NCBI GenBank assembly: GCA_023415145.1
Contig: JAEZLW010000083.1
Coordinates: 1-8,099, forward strand
Length of the DNA: 8,099 bases
DNA from: Bacillota bacterium
GTDB taxonomy: Bacteria > Bacillota > Clostridia > Christensenellales > Aristaeellaceae
Direction of reading: 5' to 3'
The notes beneath the pieces were generated by a model. That model made no database searches, was not told the DNA's origin, and saw nothing but the letters and a program-made list of their open reading frames with translations. The translations under genes and the position numbers were made by a program. Shown piece by piece: positions 1 through 5,342 of the stretch (its first letter is position 1; each line of letters opens with the position of its first letter).

Positions 1-9
1 GCCTAATCA

Positions 10-38
10 TTGACAATTGCAGGCAGATACAGTATAAT
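10..38 (+). promoter_or_regulatory. Sigma-A promoter of greA-lysS
   Basis: A consensus -35 hexamer TTGACA (10-15) and a consensus -10 hexamer TATAAT (33-38) are separated by exactly 17 nt. This is a perfect 12/12 match to the housekeeping promoter. Transcription would start near 45, about 145 nt before greA. No other promoter is apparent before greA or in the 24-nt greA-lysS gap, so it probably drives both genes. Confidence 0.85.
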
Positions 39-44
39 GCATTC

Positions 45-190
45 GGCATATCAGTTGCTGCAGGCAAACTGTATATGAAAGCAGAAGGAATGCACCGCCA
101 CGCGAAAGCAACGGGAGTGGTGCATCTTCATTTTCTTCCACCGTCACAGGCCGCAATAGGCTTGAGCGGATTGGGAAAGGAGCATGAACG
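45..190 (+). promoter_or_regulatory. Structured 5' leader of greA
   Basis: This untranslated leader contains two visible stem-loops. The first pairs CAGTTGC (52-58) with GCAAACTG (64-71), with one bulge. The stronger one pairs GAAG (84-87) and ATGCACC (90-96) with GGTGCAT (119-125) and CTTC (126-129), with a 2-nt bulge at 88-89. A T-rich stretch (126-138) follows, but it is interrupted and weak for a terminator. A 39-codon open frame runs 75-194, and its TGA overlaps the greA ATG (ATGA at 191-194). Its ATG at 75 has no clear ribosome site, so its translation is doubtful. An attenuator role is only inferred; Escherichia coli greA has a leader that yields the GraL RNAs. Confidence 0.4.
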
Positions 191-685
191 ATGACAGACC
201 AACTGAGAAAACATCGAGAAAACGAATTCACCCGAAAAGGTTATGAGGAATTAGAAAAGAAACTGGATTATCTGATCACGGTGCGGCGCAACCAGATTGC
301 CGAGCAGATCGCCGTGGCCCGCGGCTTTGGCGATTTGAGCGAAAACGCCGAGTATGACGAGGCGAAAAAGGAACAGGCAGCGCTGGAGAGCCAAATCAGC
401 GAGTTGGAGAATGTAAAGCGCACTGCCGTTATTATCGAGGATAACGAGATTTCCACCGACCGGGTGGGCATTGGCACCATCGTGCGTGTCAAGGACGCAG
501 AAACCGGGGACATTGATGAATATGCCATCGTTGGCGCGCGTGAAAGCGATCCTTACGCCAGCCGTATCTCCAGCGAAAGCCCGGTGGGCAAAGCTTTGCT
601 GGAAGCAAAAAAAGGCGACACAGTCACAGCCATGACGCCCAATGGCGCTTTGCGGTACCAGGTGTTGGAGATCCGGCGCCAGTAA
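191..685 (+). CDS. greA: Transcription elongation factor GreA
   Basis: GreA enters the secondary channel of RNA polymerase and stimulates cleavage of backtracked RNA, rescuing stalled complexes. The 164-residue product is close to the usual length of about 158. An N-terminal coiled-coil hairpin (about residues 12-80) carries the conserved tip GDLSENAEYDEAK, with the acidic residues D48 and E51 that position the catalytic metal in the family. A C-terminal FKBP-like domain (about 85-162) ends with the typical SPVGKALLEAKKGD and a YQVLEI-like tail. The ATG at 191 has AAAGGAG (176-182) 8 nt upstream; a nearer ATG at 184 is out of frame. It is first in a two-gene unit with lysS, an order common in Clostridia. 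Nothing in the protein looks unusual. Confidence 0.97.
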   Translation: MTDQLRKHRENEFTRKGYEELEKKLDYLITVRRNQIAEQIAVARGFGDLSENAEYDEAKKEQAALESQISELENVKRTAVIIEDNEISTDRVGIGTIVRVKDAETGDIDEYAIVGARESDPYASRISSESPVGKALLEAKKGDTVTAMTPNGALRYQVLEIRRQ

Positions 686-709
686 TATCATCCTCAAGGA
701 GGACTTCCC

Positions 710-2215
710 ATGACGGAAGAAACGAACATCCCCCAGGAAAACGCGCTTGATCTTAGTGAACAGGAACAGATCCGCCGTGAAAAGCTGAGCGCTTTACAAG
801 CGGCGGGCAAGAATCCTTATGATATTACCCGCTTTGATGTTACCCATTTGAGCAGCGACATATTTGCGCAGTTTGAAACATGGGAAAAGCAGGAAAGCCC
901 TCAAACCGTGTCCATTGCCGGCCGTATGGTCAGCCGCCGTATCATGGGCAAGGCTTCCTTTGCCCATCTTTTGGATTCCCAGCGTGAGATTCAAATCTAT
1001 GCGAAAAGGGATGACCTGGGCGAGGAGGCCTACGCCGAATTCAAGAATTGTGACATCGGCGATATGCTGGGCGTGAAGGGAATTGTCTTTCGCACCCAAA
1101 AGGGAGAAGTTTCCGTGCATGCGCAGGAGATTACCCTTCTTTGCAAGAGCTTGAAGCCGTTGCCGGAGAAATTCCATGGCCTGAAGGATACCGATTTGCG
1201 TTACCGCCAGCGGTATGTGGATATGATCGTCAACCGAGAGGTGCGTGATGTATTCCGTACCCGCTCCAGGATATTGAGCGCCATCCGGGAATTTCTCGAT
1301 GGCCGCGGGTACCTGGAAGTGGATACGCCCGTGCTTCACACGCTGGAGATGGGTGCTGCCTCACGTACATTCAAGACCCACCACAACACCCTGGACATCG
1401 ACATGTTCCTTCGAATTGAAACGGAGCTGTACCTGAAGCGGCTGATTGTGGGCGGCTTTGACCGGGTATATGAGGTGGGGCGTATCTTCCGCAACGAGGG
1501 GATGGATACCACCCACAACCCGGAGTTCACCTCCGTTGAACTGTATCAGGCGTATGCCGATTATCATGAAATCATGCGCCTGGTGGAAGAACTGTACGAG
1601 CATGTGGCGCTTACGGTCTTAGGCACCACCCAAGTGCCGTATCAAGGTCATACGATCAATCTGAAGGCGCCCTGGCCCAGGGTGACCATGGCCCAGGCGG
1701 TAAAAACCCACAGCGGCGAGGATTATTACACCTGGGCGGATGATGCTGCTGCCCGGGATGTTTGCAAAAAGCGCGGCGTATTCGTGGAGAAGAATGCCAC
1801 AAAGGGCGACTGCCTTGCCGCGCTGTTTGACGAGTTTGCGGAAGACAAGCTCATACAACCTACTTTCATCACAGACCACCCCGTGTCCATCTCGCCTTTG
1901 GCCAAGCGCAAAAAGGACGAGCCGGATATGACGGAGCGGTTTGAGTACTTTATCACCTGCCGGGAGATGGGCAATGCATTTTCGGAGCTGAACGATCCCA
2001 ACGACCAGCGCAAGCGGTTTGAGGAACAGGTGGCAATGCGCAGGGCCCAGGGCATTATGGCTCAGGTGGATGAGGATTTTATCAACGCACTGGAGTATGG
2101 CCTACCGCCCACCGGCGGCCTTGGCATCGGCCTGGACCGGTTGGTGATGTTGCTTACCGACAGCCCCTCTATCAGGGATGTTTTGTTGTTCCCCACCATG
2201 AAGCCCAGGGAGTGA
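710..2215 (+). CDS. lysS: Class II lysyl-tRNA synthetase
   Basis: LysS charges tRNA-Lys with lysine in the cytoplasm using ATP. The 501 residues have the expected layout: an N-terminal OB-fold anticodon-binding domain (about 66-145), then a class II catalytic core with motif 1 (about 196-208), motif 2 around FRNEG (260-264, R261) and motif 3 GLGIGLDRLVM (470-480, R477). The lysine-site segment GNAFSELND (421-429) keeps N422, F424 and E426, and the typical THHN stands at 223-226. Two spots are odd. The usual GGA.ARPF loop reads MGAASRTF (214-221), losing the first glycine, and RIA(P/T)E reads RIETE (235-239). The enzyme is probably active, but this should be tested. AAGGAGG (696-702) sits 7 nt before the ATG. 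The gene follows greA by 24 nt. Confidence 0.96.
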   Translation: MTEETNIPQENALDLSEQEQIRREKLSALQAAGKNPYDITRFDVTHLSSDIFAQFETWEKQESPQTVSIAGRMVSRRIMGKASFAHLLDSQREIQIYAKRDDLGEEAYAEFKNCDIGDMLGVKGIVFRTQKGEVSVHAQEITLLCKSLKPLPEKFHGLKDTDLRYRQRYVDMIVNREVRDVFRTRSRILSAIREFLDGRGYLEVDTPVLHTLEMGAASRTFKTHHNTLDIDMFLRIETELYLKRLIVGGFDRVYEVGRIFRNEGMDTTHNPEFTSVELYQAYADYHEIMRLVEELYEHVALTVLGTTQVPYQGHTINLKAPWPRVTMAQAVKTHSGEDYYTWADDAAARDVCKKRGVFVEKNATKGDCLAALFDEFAEDKLIQPTFITDHPVSISPLAKRKKDEPDMTERFEYFITCREMGNAFSELNDPNDQRKRFEEQVAMRRAQGIMAQVDEDFINALEYGLPPTGGLGIGLDRLVMLLTDSPSIRDVLLFPTMKPRE

Positions 2216-2235
2216 TCTGCCCGCCCCTCTAAAGT

Positions 2236-2278
2236 AAGCGCTGTTTTATTCGGTCGGTGTATCCGACGGCCGCTTTTT
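2236..2278 (+). terminator. Probable terminator after lysS
   Basis: GTCGG (2253-2257) pairs with CCGAC (2263-2267) around a TGTAT loop. An outer AAGCG (2236-2240) can pair with CGCTT (2271-2275), and a run of five T follows (2274-2278). The inner and outer stems are separated by a large asymmetric loop, so the structure is not ideal. Its place just behind lysS supports the call. Confidence 0.5.
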
Positions 2279-2307
2279 CGCCCACACTATGTCGCTCATC
2301 AGGTCGT

Positions 2308-2322
2308 CGTAGCGCTGCTACG
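2308..2322. repeat. Small perfect hairpin in the spacer
   Basis: CGTAGC (2308-2313) and GCTACG (2317-2322) form a perfect 6-bp stem with a 3-nt loop. There is no T-run, so it is not a terminator. The surrounding words (tcgtcg, gcgctgct) faintly recall the 87-bp repeat at 3629 and 3784, so this may be a decayed relative of that intergenic element. The link is weak. Confidence 0.3.
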
Positions 2323-2411
2323 TCTCCCTTCTGGCTCCTTGCGTGAACAAAAAATCGGCTCACGGCACCACCAACCTCACTAAATCATCGCTTACTAGAA
2401 AGGAACTGCCC

Positions 2412-3089
2412 ATGTCCATCAAGACGCCGCTTGATCCCAAACGTATCAAAAACCACTTTGCTTACGGGTACTGGAAGTACCTGCTGCTGATCGTGGTGGC
2501 AATATTCGGCTGGAACCTGATCTATCAGACGACGGAGTACCGCCCGCCGGATGAAAAGCGAATCGATTTTTATGTGGCCAGCAATACCATGGATACCGAT
2601 GCCATGCAAGCTTGGCTATATGAAGCGCGAGTTCAAGCTTTTTCCGATATGGAGCTGATGGAAGCCTATACCGTGATGGCGGGAACAGATGACCCCTACG
2701 CCCAGATGCAACTTTCCACCTTCATTATGGCGGGGGAGGGAGACGTGTACCTGCTGGATGCGGAGCGCTTCAAAAGCTATGCTTCCCAGGGCGCTATGGC
2801 GCCGCTGGAAAATTATCTGGCCGATGGGTCCCTGAACGTTGAGGGGCTTGACGTCTCTAAAGGATACGTGACCATTTCGGATACCGGCGAGCGTCATCTG
2901 TTGGGGATCCCAACGGATAACCTGTACGGGCTGATGAATCGCTTTGGCATCGATTGCCGGGGTGCGGTTCTATGCGTGATGGTACGCAGCGGCAACGAAC
3001 AAAACGCGGTAAAGTTTGTAGATTACCTGATTCAAAATATGCAGGAACCAGCACCGGACTGGCTTAAGCCCTTGTCCACGCAGCCTTGA
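2412..3089 (+). CDS. Membrane-anchored protein of unknown function
   Basis: I do not recognise this 225-residue protein as a named family. It starts with a basic cytoplasmic stretch (residues 4-22, with K4, K10, R11, K13 and K22), followed by one membrane segment (about 23-38, YLLLIVVAIFGWNLIY). The remaining ~185 residues should lie outside the membrane. The outer part has phrases reminiscent of solute-binding proteins: GDVYLLDAERF, then QGAMAPLENYL, then HLLGIPTDN. It may be a reduced binding-protein-like domain tethered to the membrane; this is inference. The ATG at 2412 has AAAGGAA (2399-2405) at good spacing. A GTG at 2343 would add 23 residues but has no ribosome site, so I reject it. 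Terminator-like DNA separates it from lysS, and gin has its own promoter, so it is probably transcribed alone. I saw no clear promoter or terminator for it. Confidence 0.8.
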   Translation: MSIKTPLDPKRIKNHFAYGYWKYLLLIVVAIFGWNLIYQTTEYRPPDEKRIDFYVASNTMDTDAMQAWLYEARVQAFSDMELMEAYTVMAGTDDPYAQMQLSTFIMAGEGDVYLLDAERFKSYASQGAMAPLENYLADGSLNVEGLDVSKGYVTISDTGERHLLGIPTDNLYGLMNRFGIDCRGAVLCVMVRSGNEQNAVKFVDYLIQNMQEPAPDWLKPLSTQP

Positions 3090-3158
3090 CCCATAGGCAG
3101 TTTTCCCTTGCACCCTTTTCCACCGCCCGCATAAAAATGAAAAAAGAAAGGGCACACA

Positions 3159-3188
3159 GTATATTTTTCCAGTAAACCGGTCAAACTG
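3159..3188 (+). promoter_or_regulatory. Candidate sigma-F-type (forespore) promoter of gin
   Basis: GTATA (3159-3163), a 15-nt spacer, then GGTCAAACTG (3179-3188) fits the sigma-F consensus as I recall it for Bacillus (GywTA, N15, GGnnAnAnTw), differing only in the last base. Transcription would begin near 3195, about 26 nt before the GTG of gin. No sigma-A hexamers are present here. In B. subtilis, csfB (gin) is known to be sigma-F dependent, which supports the call independently. Confidence 0.6.
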
Positions 3189-3199
3189 GAACTGGAAAA
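3165..3199. repeat. 9-bp perfect inverted repeat across the gin promoter
   Basis: TTTTCCAGT (3165-3173) is the exact reverse complement of ACTGGAAAA (3191-3199), with 17 nt between, so the dyad straddles the -10 element. Additional half-words ACTGG (3185-3189) and CCAGT (3200-3204) lie in the same stretch; ACTGG (3191-3195), AAAA and CCAGT (3200-3204) could also form a small hairpin at the RNA 5' end. It may be an operator. No regulator can be named. Confidence 0.45.
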
Positions 3200-3220
3200 C
3201 CAGTGGAAGGGGGAAATATA

Positions 3221-3433
3221 GTGTCGGGTCAAAAATGCATCCTTTGCGGAAAGGAATATCCAGCCGGCCTGCATGTGCTGGGATGCCTGATCTGCTTTCC
3301 TTGTGAAAAGAAACTGTTGCTGCCCGATGGAGTCCAGCGCCTGAGCGTCCAGCGGCGGCGCAGGCTTGGCCAGTGGGTTCGGGCTGCACAAACGGTAAGC
3401 CCTATGGTACATAGCTGCAGGCGCTTGTCCTGA
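3221..3433 (+). CDS. gin: Gin-type anti-sigma-G factor
   Basis: Gin (CsfB) is a small zinc-binding protein that binds sigma-G and keeps it inactive until the right stage of sporulation. The 70-residue product matches the family length of about 60-70. It shows the diagnostic pattern: CILCGK at the start (C6, C9), a GLHVLG stretch, then CLICFPCEKKLL (C22, C25, C28). Two CxxC knuckles (C6/C9 and C25/C28) would hold one zinc. The tail after about residue 45 is basic and less conserved. I choose the GTG at 3221 because AAGGGGG (3207-3213) lies 7 nt upstream and the zinc motif then begins at residue 6; a GTG at 3203 has no ribosome site. A forespore-type promoter precedes it and a terminator follows. 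The next gene is a YaaO-like decarboxylase, then tmk, resembling the B. subtilis csfB-yaaO-tmk neighbourhood. Confidence 0.82.
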   Translation: MSGQKCILCGKEYPAGLHVLGCLICFPCEKKLLLPDGVQRLSVQRRRRLGQWVRAAQTVSPMVHSCRRLS

Positions 3434-3451
3434 AAAAATGGATGGGCCACT

Positions 3452-3480
3452 AGACGCATTCTTTCGGGGATGCGTTTTTT
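3452..3480 (+). terminator. Rho-independent terminator of gin
   Basis: ACGCAT (3454-3459) pairs with ATGCGT (3470-3475) around a 10-nt loop, extendable by a G-T and an A-T pair below. Six T (3475-3480) follow directly. It lies 18 nt after the gin stop, so gin is probably a single-gene transcript. Confidence 0.8.
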
Positions 3481-3488
3481 GCTATCTC

Positions 3489-3511
3489 AAAAAATGACAG
3501 CGTCATTTTTT
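3489..3511. terminator. Symmetric A/T-flanked hairpin, possible bidirectional terminator
   Basis: Six A then TGAC (3489-3498) pair perfectly with GTCA then six T (3502-3511) around an AGC loop. The arm reads the same on both strands, so it could stop transcription from either side. It follows the gin terminator by 8 nt. The G+C core is only two base pairs, so the stem is weak. Confidence 0.4.
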
Positions 3512-3519
3512 CGATTTTG

Positions 3520-3591
3520 CACGATTCATTTCATGCCTGCACCGTCCTGCGCTTCGCTTGGCAGGTGCAGGCGTGCGGCCAGTGAATCGTG
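3520..3591. repeat. Nested inverted repeat (long stem-loop)
   Basis: The outer arms CACGATTCA (3520-3528) and TGAATCGTG (3583-3591) are perfect 9-bp complements. Inside them GCCTGCACC (3535-3543) and GGTGCAGGC (3564-3572) are another perfect 9-bp pair. The result is a 72-nt two-tier stem-loop with no T-run. It may be a palindromic intergenic element or part of a structured RNA. No terminal repeats or target duplications typical of an insertion sequence were seen. Confidence 0.6.
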
Positions 3592-3628
3592 TAAGGAATG
3601 TTTGCTTCGCAAACGCCCCGATCCGCAA

Positions 3629-3715
3629 GCTCAATCGTCGCGCTGCTGCGCTACCGCTTGCATCGCTCGTTTCGCTTGATTCCTTCACCTCGCTTCATCC
3701 GCCACTGGCGGCGCT
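3629..3715. repeat. 87-bp direct repeat, copy A
   Basis: This copy aligns without gaps to copy B at 3784-3870 (offset 155), with 75 of 87 positions identical by hand count. It includes the hairpin CCGCC-ACT-GGCGG (3699-3711). The offset is not a multiple of three, so the two copies are read in different frames, which argues against a protein repeat. Confidence 0.8.
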
Positions 3716-3783
3716 CAGCTCAGTCACCAGCCGGCAAAGCTGGCTGAGACGATTTCAAACGAGGGGACTGCGGCTTCCAACTG

Positions 3784-3870
3784 GCTCAATTGTCGCACTG
3801 CTTCGCTACCGCTTGCATTGCTCGTTTCGCCAGCCTCCTTCGCCTCGCTTTAACCGCCACAGGCGGCGCT
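3784..3870. repeat. 87-bp direct repeat, copy B
   Basis: This is the second copy of the element at 3629-3715. The differences are all substitutions, mostly clustered near its middle (3831-3835). The hairpin CCGCC-ACA-GGCGG (3854-3866) keeps both arms and changes only the loop. The copy ends 81 bp before the decarboxylase start, so it could lie in its regulatory region. Confidence 0.8.
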
Positions 3871-3903
3871 TCGGCTACGGAGCCCTCGTTGCTCCTCCAG
3901 AGC

Positions 3904-3932
3904 TTGCAAAACTTGTTTATCCCCTGTACAAT
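3904..3932 (+). promoter_or_regulatory. Possible sigma-A promoter of the decarboxylase operon
   Basis: TTGCAA (3904-3909) and TACAAT (3927-3932) are 17 nt apart. The -10 is 5/6 and the -35 is 4/6 of consensus. The predicted start near 3939 would leave a leader of only about 13 nt with the Shine-Dalgarno at its very end, which is unusual. An unseen promoter further upstream remains possible. Confidence 0.4.
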
Positions 3933-3951
3933 AGCGTGGAAGGTGAAAAAT

Positions 3952-5319
3952 ATGGCTTTTTCCCGCCCCATGCATGAGATGGCCCGGTGCAATAAAAACC
4001 GTCTGCGTCTTCATGTACCCGGCCATAAGGGACAAGTGTTGTTTGATGCAGAGCCCACTCAGGTGCTGGATGTAACCGAGCTTCCTGCGACAGATGATCT
4101 GTACGCTCCCTACGGCCCAATCGTAAAGGCGCAGGAGTTCATGGCCCAAGCGGCCGGGGCAGCCCACACACTGATGCTTACAGGCGGCTCCACTGCCGGC
4201 ATCCTTGCCATGCTGCTGTACAGCACAGAGCCAGGCGACACGGTAATCATTCCACGCAATGCCCATTTCTCTTTTTTGAGCGGTTGTGTGTTTGCTGATT
4301 TGTGCCCTCAGTTCGTACCTGTTCAAACGACTGTGGACGGGTATGCCTACGCGTCTGAGGAAGGCTTTCTGGAGGCGATCAGCCGCCACCCGCAGGCCCG
4401 GGCGGTGGTTGTAACAAGGCCGGATTATTACGGCGGTATGATAAACATAAGCCGCATTGCCGCAGCCGCGCACGCAGGAGGCATGCGGTTATTGGTGGAT
4501 GAGGCTCACGGCGCGCATTTGCCATGGATGGGAAGCCTACAGTCTGCCGCATCCTTGGGGGCTGACTTATGGGTGCAATCGGCGCACAAGACACTGCCCG
4601 CCTTAACTGCGGGGGCATTATTGCACCTTTCGGGCGGAGAGGACGTACATCGGGCACTTCGTTTGCTGCGCATGGTACAAACCTCCAGTCCCGCTTTTTA
4701 TCTTTTGCAATCTTTGGACGATGCCAGAGCGTGGATGGAGGAGCACGGCACGAAAGCGTTGAATGGGCTGCAGAACCATTTGCGAGCGTTTCGGGTGCAG
4801 ATGAAGGCAATGGGATATACGGATGCGCATGAATCCTGGAGCTCTCTGCCCATGGAATTCGATCCCACCCGCCTGGTGATCGAGGCACCCCAAGGCGGGT
4901 ATGCACTGGCTGAAAGCTTGCGGGAGCATGGCATTGACGTGGAGATGGCGGATGACCGGCGTATTGTATGCATCCTTAGTGTAATGGATGGGGAGGAAAC
5001 CCTCCGCCGTCTGTTAGCCGGGCTTCAGATGGCGGCATGTATGCCCAAAGCGGATCTGCCACCCGTGCTGCGCGAATTTGCCTTGCCCCGGCAAGTCATG
5101 CGTCCTAGGCAGGCTGCGCTTGGGAAGCTGGAATTGGTGGAACTCAAAATGGCAGTCGGCCGTGTTTCGGGAGCGAGTGTTGGGCTGTACCCTCCCGGTA
5201 TCCCGCTGGTAACACCGGGTGAAGAAATTTCCAAGGATGTTATCGTTGATTTGCTAGCTGCTCCGGAGGAAAAGCGCTTTGGTCTTTGCAACGGAAAATT
5301 CTTATGCACATTGGAATAA
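3952..5319 (+). CDS. YaaO-like Orn/Lys/Arg decarboxylase family protein (PLP enzyme)
   Basis: This 455-residue protein belongs to the fold-type I, PLP-dependent Orn/Lys/Arg decarboxylase family; its true substrate cannot be read from sequence. Visible landmarks are HVPGHKG (about 21-27), TELPATDDLYAP, the STAGILAM segment, H105 in RNAHFS (the residue that stacks on PLP in the family), VDEAHG (182-187, D183 contacting the PLP ring nitrogen) and SAHKTL with the PLP lysine K213. The C-terminal domain has the typical YPPGIPLVTPGEEI. The family's usual NGST reads GGST here, a small departure. The ATG at 3952 has AAGGTG (3940-3945) 6 nt upstream; in-frame codons back to 3790 run through the non-coding repeat and are not coding. 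It lies next to tmk, as yaaO does in B. subtilis, and heads a run with the HAD-Tmk fusion and mnmA. Confidence 0.9.
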   Translation: MAFSRPMHEMARCNKNRLRLHVPGHKGQVLFDAEPTQVLDVTELPATDDLYAPYGPIVKAQEFMAQAAGAAHTLMLTGGSTAGILAMLLYSTEPGDTVIIPRNAHFSFLSGCVFADLCPQFVPVQTTVDGYAYASEEGFLEAISRHPQARAVVVTRPDYYGGMINISRIAAAAHAGGMRLLVDEAHGAHLPWMGSLQSAASLGADLWVQSAHKTLPALTAGALLHLSGGEDVHRALRLLRMVQTSSPAFYLLQSLDDARAWMEEHGTKALNGLQNHLRAFRVQMKAMGYTDAHESWSSLPMEFDPTRLVIEAPQGGYALAESLREHGIDVEMADDRRIVCILSVMDGEETLRRLLAGLQMAACMPKADLPPVLREFALPRQVMRPRQAALGKLELVELKMAVGRVSGASVGLYPPGIPLVTPGEEISKDVIVDLLAAPEEKRFGLCNGKFLCTLE

Positions 5320-5342
5320 TGGATTCGGAGGCTTCAAACTGT

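Larger units (their letters stand above)
3481..3951. other. Non-coding, hairpin-rich intergenic region
   Basis: This stretch of about 470 bp lies between the gin terminator and the decarboxylase. I see no gene in it. Open frames crossing it give arginine- and proline-rich or low-complexity products without ribosome sites. It holds the hairpin at 3489, the nested inverted repeat at 3520, a perfect 6-bp hairpin GTTTGC/GCAAAC with loop TTC (3600-3614), a 7-bp stem AGCCGGC/GCTGGCT with loop AAA and one G-T pair (3729-3745), and the two 87-bp repeat copies. The word CTTCG recurs many times, often in loop positions. The last ~50 bases carry a possible promoter and the ribosome site of the decarboxylase. 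Confidence 0.7.

Noticed and set aside
7..231. Minus-strand frame over the greA promoter
   Set aside because: It covers a perfect sigma-A promoter and the greA leader, and its product resembles no family.
794..1339. 181-codon minus-strand frame inside lysS
   Set aside because: It is antisense to a clear, conserved gene and has no recognisable motif; the other long minus-strand frames inside lysS, the decarboxylase, the fusion and mnmA are rejected for the same reason.
2343..2411. GTG start 69 nt upstream for the 225-aa membrane protein
   Set aside because: It has no ribosome site, and the extra residues do not look like part of a signal or membrane segment.
3090..3158. Terminator after the membrane protein
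   Set aside because: The only pairing I found (GCCC with GGGC around a long A-rich loop) is too weak to support a call.
3790..3951. N-terminal extension of the decarboxylase
   Set aside because: The extra 54 codons come from the non-coding repeat. The ATG at 3952 has a good Shine-Dalgarno and the family homology begins just after it.
3481..3951. CRISPR array or insertion sequence in the repeat-rich gap
   Set aside because: There are only two diverged 87-bp copies with no regular short repeats and spacers, and no transposase fragment or clear terminal repeats with target duplications.
3558..3977. 139-codon + strand open frame through the repeat region
   Set aside because: It has no ribosome site, an arginine/proline-rich product and crosses the decarboxylase start in another frame. 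The two repeat copies inside it are read in different phases.
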